Of a stretch of 7,761 bases of DNA, positions 1-4,645 are shown in pieces. A program made the translations under genes and the position numbers. The notes under the pieces were generated by a model. It was not told where the DNA came from and searched no databases. It saw only the letters and a list, made by a program, of their open reading frames with translations. The DNA comes from Leucobacter sp. (GTDB lineage: Bacteria > Actinomycetota > Actinomycetes > Actinomycetales > Microbacteriaceae), in contig JAAZHL010000092.1 of assembly GCA_012510755.1 (NCBI GenBank), forward strand, positions 1-7,761. The letters run 5' to 3'. Each line of letters begins with the position of its first letter. Position 1 is the first letter of the stretch.

Positions 1-1
1 A

Positions 2-886
2 CTCCTGTTCCCGATGATGGCTCTCATGCGGGTGGCGCTCGACCTGCAGACCTCGAGTGCACTCTTCGCCCGCATCTTCGAGTACCTTGACCTGCAGCCG
101 GCGATCGTCGACGCGGTCGATGCGCGTGAGCCGAGCGACGCGCCGGGTGAGGCCGGCCGCGTGCAGTTCGAACACGTCGTGTTTCGTTACCCCGACGCCG
201 CGCCCGACACGCGGCCAACCATCGACGACGTGTCGTTCACCGTCGAACCCGGTGAATTCGTGGCGTTCGTGGGCGCCTCGGGTTCTGGTAAAACCACTAT
301 AGGCTCGCTGACCGCCCGGCTCTACGAGGCGTCGTCTGGGGTGGTTCGCTACGGCAACGATGATGTGCGCGACCTCAAGCAAGAGTCACTCATGCGGCGT
401 ATCGGCGTCGTCACGCAAGAGCCCTATCTCTTCCATGCCTCGATCCTCGAAAATCTTCGCTATGGCAAGCCAGACGCGACGCAAGAAGAAATCGAGCAGG
501 CCGCCAAGCACGCGAACATTCACGACACCATCGCGTCGTTCGAGCACGGCTACCAAACCATCGTGGGCGAGCGCGGGTACCGGCTCTCGGGCGGCGAAAA
601 GCAGAGAATCGCAATCGCCCGGGTGCTGCTGAAAAACCCGCGCGTGTTGGTGCTTGACGAGGCCACGAGCGCCCTCGACACACTCAACGAGCGCATCGTG
701 CAACGGGCACTCGACGACGCCCGCAGCGGCCGCACCACCATCGCGATCGCGCACCGACTGTCAACCGTGGTTGACGCAGACCGCATCTACGTGGTTTCGG
801 CGGGTCGCATCATCGAGCAGGGCACCCATGCCGAGCTTATTCAGCTCGGGGGCAACTACGCAGAACTCTACGCTCAGCAGAGCTGA
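2..886 (+). CDS. ABC exporter, permease/ATP-binding protein, C-terminal part (5' truncated by window)
   Basis: The frame is open from the left edge, so the true start lies outside the window; ATG 14 is only the first internal Met. The first visible residues (LLFPMMALMRVALDLQTSSA) look like the end of the last membrane helix of a type-1 ABC exporter domain, running into a full nucleotide-binding domain. Numbered from the Met at 14: Walker A GASGSGKTT with K93, Q-loop Q135 in VTQEPYLFH, signature LSGGE at 191-195, Walker B VLVLDE with D215/E216, and switch His H247 in AIAHRLS. All ATPase motifs are intact, so this half should bind and hydrolyse ATP at the cytoplasmic face and power export. The fused permease-ATPase form suggests a homodimer or a heterodimer with an adjacent half-transporter. 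The substrate cannot be read from this part. It ends with TGA, 35 nt before the aminotransferase. Confidence 0.93.
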   Translation, partial: LLFPMMALMRVALDLQTSSALFARIFEYLDLQPAIVDAVDAREPSDAPGEAGRVQFEHVVFRYPDAAPDTRPTIDDVSFTVEPGEFVAFVGASGSGKTTIGSLTARLYEASSGVVRYGNDDVRDLKQESLMRRIGVVTQEPYLFHASILENLRYGKPDATQEEIEQAAKHANIHDTIASFEHGYQTIVGERGYRLSGGEKQRIAIARVLLKNPRVLVLDEATSALDTLNERIVQRALDDARSGRTTIAIAHRLSTVVDADRIYVVSAGRIIEQGTHAELIQLGGNYAELYAQQS

Positions 887-909
887 ACCTTCGCGACCGC
901 CCAGGGCAG

Positions 910-915
910 TAAGAT
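910..915 (+). promoter_or_regulatory. -10 element of a probable leaderless promoter for alaA
   Basis: TAAGAT fits the actinobacterial TANNNT -10 pattern. Its last T is 7 nt before the G of GTG 922, so the predicted transcription start is the start codon itself. No Shine-Dalgarno sits at a usable distance from that GTG (the nearest purine run, AGGG, is about 15 nt away). No convincing -35 hexamer is visible. Leaderless mRNAs with this spacing are common in Actinobacteria; the assignment here is inferred from spacing alone. Confidence 0.5.
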
Positions 916-921
916 TTTTTT

Positions 922-2148
922 GTGCGGCCTATTACTCAATCAAGCAAATTAGCTGGGGTTCGTTATGACGTGCGGGGCCCAATTCTGCAAGAGGCCGAGC
1001 GCCTCGAGCAGGCTGGGCACGAGATTCTGAAGCTGAACATCGGCAACCCGGCGCCGTTCGGCTTTGAGGCTCCGCCCGAAATTGTTGAGGCGTTACGGCA
1101 GGCGCTGCCCGTGGCTCAGGGGTACAGCGACTCGCGGGGCATCTTGCCGGCGCGAGAGGCAGTGGCCCGTCACTACACCGAGCTTGGCGTGGCAGACGTG
1201 AGCCCAGAGCATGTGCTGATCGGCAACGGGGTCAGCGAACTCATCTCGCTGGTGTTGCAGGCGCTCGTCAGCCCCGGTGATGAGGTGCTCGTGCCCTCGC
1301 CCGACTACCCGCTGTGGACCGCGCAGGTGACACTCTCTGGTGGGCGCGCGGTGCACTACCCGTGCGACGAAACCAACGGGTGGATGCCCGACCTCGCCGC
1401 CATCGAAGAGCTCGTCACGCCCGCAACCAAGGGCATCGTGCTGATCAACCCCAACAACCCCACGGGTGCAGTGTATTCGGCCGAGCTCGTGCGCGGGTTT
1501 GCTGCGCTTGCCGAGCGGCACGGGTTGGTGTTGATGGCCGACGAGATTTACGACCACATTCTGTATGACGACGCAACGCACGAGTACGCAGCCCTGCACG
1601 CCACCGAGACCCTGTGCTTGACGTTCAGCGGGTTGTCGAAGGTGCAGCGTGTGGCCGGGTACCGGTCGGGCTGGGTGGTGGCCTCTGGCAACCGCGACAT
1701 TGCGGTCGATTTTCTTGAGGGGCTCACGCTGTTGGCCAACATGCGCATGTGCGCGAATGTGCCAGGGCAATACGCGATTCCGGCGGCGCTGTCGCCCGAC
1801 TCGAACTGGTCGGGCATTGCTGAACTGTGCCAGCCGGGGGGCCGGCTGCGCGACCAACGTGACGTGGCCCACGGGCTGCTGAGCGAAATCGAGGGCGTCA
1901 GCTGCGTATTGCCGGGAGGTGCGATGTACCTGTTTCCGAAGCATGACCCTGCGCGGTTCCCGATTCAAGATGACCAGCATTTTGTGATTGAGCTGCTGCG
2001 GGCGACGCGGGTGATGGTGACGAACGGCCGCGGGTTCAACCTTGCGACGCCCGACCATCTGCGTTTCGTGACGTTGCCGAGGGTGCCGGTGCTGGCTGAG
2101 GCGATCTCGCGCATTGCCGCATACCTTGAGACCGTACGGGTCGATTGA
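922..2148 (+). CDS. alaA: Pyridoxal-phosphate alanine aminotransferase (AlaA-like)
   Basis: A 408-residue class I/II (fold type I) aminotransferase resembling E. coli AlaA along its whole length, starting with the characteristic SSKLxxVRYDVRGP and LKLNIGNPAPFGF blocks. PLP-site residues are visible: N179 in NPNNPTG, D207 in ADEIYD, Y210, the Schiff-base lysine K240 in FSGLSKVQRVAGYR, R248, and the substrate-carboxylate arginine R381 in HLRFVTLPR. By family it interconverts pyruvate plus glutamate and alanine plus 2-oxoglutarate in the cytosol; related members accept other amino acids, so the exact substrate is inferred. GTG 922 is chosen because the family N-terminus (MRPI..SSKL) begins there and a -10 element is placed for leaderless transcription. 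The gene follows the ABC transporter by 35 nt but probably has its own promoter. In E. coli AlaA the lysine is followed by TYR; here it is VQR, a minor variation. Confidence 0.93.
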   Translation: MRPITQSSKLAGVRYDVRGPILQEAERLEQAGHEILKLNIGNPAPFGFEAPPEIVEALRQALPVAQGYSDSRGILPAREAVARHYTELGVADVSPEHVLIGNGVSELISLVLQALVSPGDEVLVPSPDYPLWTAQVTLSGGRAVHYPCDETNGWMPDLAAIEELVTPATKGIVLINPNNPTGAVYSAELVRGFAALAERHGLVLMADEIYDHILYDDATHEYAALHATETLCLTFSGLSKVQRVAGYRSGWVVASGNRDIAVDFLEGLTLLANMRMCANVPGQYAIPAALSPDSNWSGIAELCQPGGRLRDQRDVAHGLLSEIEGVSCVLPGGAMYLFPKHDPARFPIQDDQHFVIELLRATRVMVTNGRGFNLATPDHLRFVTLPRVPVLAEAISRIAAYLETVRVD

Positions 2149-2234
2149 TGGGGTGTGCGTCTGCGATTAGGTGCCCGCGATGAGCGTGCGCATCTTTGCG
2201 GTAGGTAAAAAGCATGCGCGCTGGAGCTTGGGGC

Positions 2235-2254
2235 GAAGGCCATTTCTGGCCTTC
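2235..2254 (+). terminator. Perfect hairpin 1 between alaA and rlmH (possible terminator)
   Basis: An 8-bp perfect inverted repeat, GAAGGCCA and TGGCCTTC, with a TTTC loop. No U-tract follows. Actinobacterial terminators often lack one, so it could end alaA transcripts, but it could also belong to inserted palindromic DNA. It lies within the non-homologous segment 2225-2290 between the two rlmH 5' ends. Confidence 0.35.
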
Positions 2255-2269
2255 ATTGCGACGCTAGCG

Positions 2270-2290
2270 CCGATGCCGTCTCGGCATCGG
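2270..2290 (+). terminator. Perfect hairpin 2 just upstream of the rlmH ribosome-binding site
   Basis: An 8-bp perfect inverted repeat, CCGATGCC and GGCATCGG, with loop GTCTC, preceded by the palindrome CGCTAGCG at 2262-2269. It ends 2 nt before the rlmH Shine-Dalgarno. It may act as a terminator without a U-tract, as a structure affecting rlmH initiation, or be part of a small palindromic element. The inverted repeat is certain; its role is not. Confidence 0.35.
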
Positions 2291-2292
2291 TT

Positions 2293-2298
2293 AGGTGG
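2293..2298 (+). promoter_or_regulatory. Shine-Dalgarno that decides the rlmH start
   Basis: AGGTGG ends 5 nt before GTG 2304. This favours 2304 over the in-frame GTG codons at 2295 and 2298, which lie within or against the site. The resulting N-terminus, MGVRVFAIGKKH, matches the family start. Confidence 0.6.
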
Positions 2299-2303
2299 TG
2301 TGT

Positions 2304-2762
2304 GTGGGCGTTAGAGTGTTCGCAATCGGCAAGAAACATGAAAGCTGGGTCACCGACGGCATCGCACGGTACGAGCAGCGACTGCGCAAGCCCTTCGACG
2401 TGACGTGGCAGTTGTTGCCGCACTCGGCTCGTGAGGGTGAGGCTGCGAGGGCTGAAGAGAGCGATCGGTTGTTGGCAAAGCTCGACCGCGACGCGTTTGT
2501 GGTGTTGCTCGATGAGCGGGGCCGCAATGTTGATTCGCCCGAGCTTGCCCGCACGCTGCAGGGTGCGTTCGACTCGGCTCGCCAGGTCGCGGTCGTCATT
2601 GGCGGGGCCTACGGCGTCGATGACCGTGTGCGCCAGCGAGCAAACTTTGTGTGGAGTCTTTCGAAGCTCGTGTTTCCGCACCAGCTGGTGCGGTTGATCC
2701 TGGTAGAGCAGCTGTATCGCGCGCAAGAAATTGCTGCCGGGCGCCCCTACCATCACGTCTGA
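2304..2762 (+). CDS. rlmH: 23S rRNA (pseudouridine1915-N3)-methyltransferase RlmH
   Basis: A 152-residue SPOUT-fold methyltransferase, close to the usual length of about 155. RlmH methylates N3 of pseudouridine 1915 in helix 69 of 23S rRNA on assembled 70S ribosomes, using S-adenosylmethionine. Family blocks visible are the N-terminal VRVFAIGKKH, LLDERGRNVDSPELA (about 68-82), the SAM-knot glycine motif VVIGGAYGVD (97-106), SLSKLVFPHQLVRLILVEQLYRA (118-140), and the C-terminal RPYHH (147-151). A longer frame begins at GTG 2295, but GTG 2304 is preferred from the SD and the family start. The gene is intact. Its upstream flank carries a diverged second copy of its own first 15 codons, so its 5' boundary may be a recombination junction. 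It is followed by 379 bp of control region before nrdH. Confidence 0.95.
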   Translation: MGVRVFAIGKKHESWVTDGIARYEQRLRKPFDVTWQLLPHSAREGEAARAEESDRLLAKLDRDAFVVLLDERGRNVDSPELARTLQGAFDSARQVAVVIGGAYGVDDRVRQRANFVWSLSKLVFPHQLVRLILVEQLYRAQEIAAGRPYHHV

Positions 2763-2953
2763 GAAGTGCCTGAATCGGTGGCCGATCTGGGAATGTCGGT
2801 GGTCACCCCTACGTTGTAGTTATAGGTAGTGACGGGCGCGTGGATTGTGGGTGTTGAGCCACCCCACGGGCTCTGATCTGGGGTGTGTCGGCGACACGTG
2901 CACGACACGCCGAGCGGGGTGTGTGAAGAAAAATTCTTTCGCCGACCCGTGCC

Positions 2954-2962
2954 TGTGGATAA
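2954..2962 (-). promoter_or_regulatory. Consensus DnaA box upstream of nrdHIEF
   Basis: TGTGGATAA on the + strand is the exact complement of the consensus DnaA 9-mer TTATCCACA. It lies about 90 bp upstream of the first NrdR-type box. In E. coli, DnaA binds boxes upstream of nrdAB and links RNR expression to replication initiation; a similar role here is inferred. A lone 9-mer can occur by chance, and actinobacterial boxes often read TTGTCCACA, so function is unproven. Confidence 0.5.
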
Positions 2963-3052
2963 CTCAAGATTGGGCGCAGAATCGTGCCAACTCCTCTCCC
3001 CAGGTGGGGTGTGCAATCGGTGAATTCTCGGTGGAAAACTACAATGGTGTAA

Positions 3053-3068
3053 CTACATCATGTTGTGG
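3053..3068 (+). promoter_or_regulatory. NrdR-type box 1
   Basis: CTACATCATGTTGTGG is a 16-bp imperfect palindrome (6 of 8 pairs complementary) centred at 3060/3061. The centre of the second box lies 32 bp downstream, about three helical turns, which is the paired spacing known for NrdR boxes. It would cover the -35 region if the -10 is TATGAT at 3079. NrdR is the ATP/dATP-sensing repressor of RNR operons; the gene itself is not in this window. Confidence 0.6.
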
Positions 3069-3078
3069 TCGCACTTCA

Positions 3079-3084
3079 TATGAT
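3079..3084 (+). promoter_or_regulatory. Candidate -10 of the nrdHIEF promoter
   Basis: TATGAT matches the -10 consensus at 5 of 6 positions. It would place transcription start near 3091 and give a leader of about 50 nt. In this model NrdR box 1 covers the -35 region and box 2 covers the start site, a simple repression geometry. The -35 is weak. TACAAT at 3040-3045 is a competing -10 candidate. Confidence 0.35.
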
Positions 3085-3100
3085 TCACTATATGTAGTGC
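3085..3100 (+). promoter_or_regulatory. NrdR-type box 2
   Basis: CACTATATGTAGTG (3086-3099) is a near-perfect palindrome close to the NrdR consensus core C-W-A-x-A-T-x-T-W-G. It is centred at 3092/3093, 32 bp from box 1. The right composition and paired spacing together make this the stronger of the two boxes. Repression of the operon when dATP is plentiful is inferred from the family. Confidence 0.65.
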
Positions 3101-3141
3101 CTCAAGCGGGTGCGTCAGTTTTTATGTGAAAGGAAATAAGC

Positions 3142-3378
3142 ATGGCAACAACCGTCTACACGAAGCCGTCTTGCGTGCAGTGCAATGCAACGTACCGGGC
3201 GCTCGACAGCCAGGGTATTGAGTACGACATTGTCGATCTTTCAGAAGACCCGACAGCACTCGAGACGGTCAAAGAACTTGGTTACTTGCAGGCGCCTGTG
3301 GTGGTAACCGACGATGAGCACTGGTCGGGCTTTCGCCCAGACAAGATTTCAGCGCTCGCGTCTCGCCTCGCTGATTAG
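3142..3378 (+). CDS. nrdH: Glutaredoxin-like protein NrdH
   Basis: A 78-residue redoxin. NrdH has a glutaredoxin-like sequence but is reduced by thioredoxin reductase; it reduces the C-terminal cysteine pair of NrdE after each turnover. The redox motif is C11-V-Q-C14 in YTKPSCVQC, the sequence typical of NrdH, and the hallmark WSGFRPD lies near residues 61-67. Length is normal. ATG 3142 has a good SD (AAAGGA, 7-nt spacer). It is the first gene of the operon, downstream of the NrdR boxes, and ends in TAG 2 nt before the longest nrdI frame. That TAG is evidently a real stop, which matters for interpreting the TAG inside nrdE. Confidence 0.96.
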   Translation: MATTVYTKPSCVQCNATYRALDSQGIEYDIVDLSEDPTALETVKELGYLQAPVVVTDDEHWSGFRPDKISALASRLAD

Positions 3379-3380
3379 TC

Positions 3381-3845
3381 ATGGTCAGCGGGCTTGTCGA
3401 GCGGGTTGATCGCTTCGACATGGTCGACCAGGCAGCACACGAGCCAGCACAGCTGGTGTACTTCTCGAGCGTGTCTGGCAACACTAAGCGCTTTGTTGAG
3501 AAGCTCGGCCTCTCGGCAAAGCGCATACCGCTCTATAGCAAAGACGTGCCACTGCTGGTCGAAGACCCGTATGTGCTCGTTGTCCCCACCTATGGTGGCG
3601 GCCCCGAAACCCGGGCTGTTCCCAAACAAGTGATTCGGTTTCTCAACGTCGAGCAAAACCGCAACTTGTGCCGTGGGGTCATTGCGGCAGGCAACACCAA
3701 CTTCGGTGAGGCCTTCTGCCTTGCAGGCGACATCATCGCCCGCAAACTGCAGGTGCCCTACCTGTACAGAGTTGAACTTTTTGGAACCCCTGACGATGTC
3801 ATCGCAGTGAAGAATGGATTGGAGCAGTTTTGGAAACAGCAGTGA
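3381..3845 (+). CDS. nrdI: Flavodoxin-like class Ib RNR assembly protein NrdI
   Basis: An FMN-binding flavodoxin-like protein. By family it supplies an oxidant (superoxide-type) to the dimanganese form of NrdF to generate the tyrosyl radical. Visible features, numbered from ATG 3381, are the FMN phosphate loop SSVSGNTKRF (29-38), PTYGGG (69-74), and GNTNFGEAFCLAGD (104-117) in the flavin-contact loop. The first 22 or so residues are extra relative to the conserved LVYFSS start, so the internal ATG 3420 (141 residues) is an alternative start; neither has a strong SD. ATG 3381 lies only 2 nt after the nrdH stop, favouring translational coupling. The gene ends at TGA 3843-3845, overlapping the nrdE ATG as TGATG, so nrdI and nrdE are translationally coupled. 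Confidence 0.93.
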   Translation: MVSGLVERVDRFDMVDQAAHEPAQLVYFSSVSGNTKRFVEKLGLSAKRIPLYSKDVPLLVEDPYVLVVPTYGGGPETRAVPKQVIRFLNVEQNRNLCRGVIAAGNTNFGEAFCLAGDIIARKLQVPYLYRVELFGTPDDVIAVKNGLEQFWKQQ

Positions 3846-4645
3846 TGGAGCGCGGTCTCGAGTCGTCGAAGGTCAGCGACATGGACTACCACTCGCTGAA
3901 CGCGATGCTCAATCTGTACGACGCCGACGGCAAGATTCAGTTCGATAAAGATCGTGAAGCTGCGCGTCAGTACTTCTTGCAGCACGTCAACCAGAACACG
4001 GTGTTCTTCCACAACTTCGAAGAGCGCATGCGCTACCTCATCGACAATGACTACTACGAGAAAGAACTGATCGAGCAGTACTCGATGCAGTTCATCGAGC
4101 AGTTGCGCGACGAGGCCTACGCGATGAAGTTTCGGTTTCCGACGTTTCTCGGCGCGTTCAAGTTCTTCACCTCGTACGCACTGAAAACGTTTGATGGCGA
4201 GCGCTATCTTGAGCGGTTCGAGGATCGCGTGCTCATGGTCGCACTCGGCCTGGCTCAGGGCGATGAAGAACTGGCGCGGGGCTACGTGCGCGAGATCATC
4301 TCTGGTCGTTTTCAGCCGGCAACCCCTACCTTCTTGAACCTCGGCAAGGCACAGCGCGGCGAGCTCGTGTCGTGCTTCTTGCTGCGCATCGAAGACAACA
4401 TGGAGTCGATCTCGCGCGGAATCAACTCGTCGCTGCAGCTCTCGAAGCGTGGCGGTGGTGTGGCGCTGTCGCTCTCGAACATTCGTGAGTCGGGTGCACC
4501 GATCAAGAAGATTGAGAACCAGTCGTCGGGCATCATTCCCGTGATGAAGCTGCTCGAAGACAGCTTCAGCTACGCGAACCAGCTCGGTGCCCGCCAGGGT
4601 GCGGGTGCGGTGTACCTCAGTGCACAGCACCCCGACATCATGTAG
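3845..4645 (+). CDS. nrdE: NrdE N-terminal segment (266 residues, ending at an in-frame TAG)
   Basis: First part of the class Ib ribonucleotide reductase large subunit, up to the amber codon 4643-4645. ATG 3845 overlaps the nrdI stop (TGATG); a TTG at 3830 and a GTG at 3842 are in-frame alternatives, but the ATG gives a 714-codon gene, the same as Salmonella NrdE. This part carries the N-terminal RNR domain and the start of the ten-stranded barrel: SGRFQPATPTFLNLGKAQ, C177 in GELVSCFLL (one of the active-site redox pair), SKRGGGVALSLSNIRESGAPI and GARQGAGAVYL (allosteric and substrate loop region). It lacks the radical cysteine and the second redox cysteine, so it cannot act alone. If translation stops here, the product is an incomplete barrel. 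Confidence 0.75.
   Translation: MERGLESSKVSDMDYHSLNAMLNLYDADGKIQFDKDREAARQYFLQHVNQNTVFFHNFEERMRYLIDNDYYEKELIEQYSMQFIEQLRDEAYAMKFRFPTFLGAFKFFTSYALKTFDGERYLERFEDRVLMVALGLAQGDEELARGYVREIISGRFQPATPTFLNLGKAQRGELVSCFLLRIEDNMESISRGINSSLQLSKRGGGVALSLSNIRESGAPIKKIENQSSGIIPVMKLLEDSFSYANQLGARQGAGAVYLSAQHPDIM

Larger units (their letters stand above)
2180..2314 (+). pseudogene. Degenerate duplicate of the rlmH 5' end (44-codon relic ORF)
   Basis: ATG 2180 opens a 44-codon frame whose first 15 residues, MSVRIFAVGKKHARW, are an RlmH N-terminus matching MGVRVFAIGKKHESW of the intact gene 124 bp downstream. The match includes the Shine-Dalgarno: TTAGGTG occurs at 2167-2173 and again at 2291-2297, the same offset. 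Homology stops after the Trp codon (2224). The remaining 29 codons resemble nothing I recognise and run through two hairpins. About 17 of the 45 paired nucleotides differ, and 10 of 15 codons differ at the third position while the protein is conserved. This is the signature of two separately evolved orthologues, not of recent slippage. The relic ORF stops at 2314, overlapping the GTG start of rlmH at 2304, so if translated it could couple to rlmH. It cannot encode a methyltransferase. Confidence 0.7.
2763..3141 (+). promoter_or_regulatory. Intergenic control region upstream of the nrd operon
   Basis: No credible gene is present; a 94-codon frame at 2845-3129 has no recognisable family and overlaps the operator sites. 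From left to right it holds: a short hairpin after rlmH (ATCGG/CCGAT, 2773-2785, no U-tract); a GTG/CAC-rich segment (2847-2925) whose arms can pair in alternative ways (CACCCCA 2860-2866 with TGGGGTG 2879-2885, or with GTGGGTG 2847-2853 through a bulge; GTGTC 2885-2889 with GACAC 2893-2897); a DnaA box (2954-2962); and two NrdR-type boxes around a candidate promoter (3053-3100). The nrdH Shine-Dalgarno AAAGGA is at 3129-3134. I see no cobalamin-riboswitch signature. Confidence 0.6.

Noticed and set aside
1093..2058. 321-codon minus-strand open frame
   Set aside because: Antisense shadow of the alaA-like gene; low-complexity Arg/Val/His-rich composition and no family resemblance.
2253..2756. 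167-codon minus-strand open frame opposite rlmH
   Set aside because: Antisense shadow of rlmH, which is fully supported on the + strand.
2925..2940. Rho-independent terminator at the A-rich AAGAAAAATTCTT
   Set aside because: The stem is short and AT-only, and no gene on either strand ends near enough for it to be a convincing terminator.
2845..3129. 94-codon + strand frame upstream of nrdH
   Set aside because: It overlaps the DnaA box, both NrdR-type boxes and the candidate promoter, shows no family motif, and has no convincing ribosome-binding site.
2763..3141. Cobalamin riboswitch controlling RNR, as known for some Streptomyces nrd genes
   Set aside because: I see no B12-box-like GCCACTG core or the expected long structured leader; the region is better explained by NrdR and DnaA sites.
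4643..4645. Genome-wide reassignment of TAG to an amino acid
   Set aside because: TAG is the natural terminator of nrdH (3376-3378), where NrdH ends at its expected length, and of the endonuclease (6794-6796). Context-specific suppression or readthrough remains possible.
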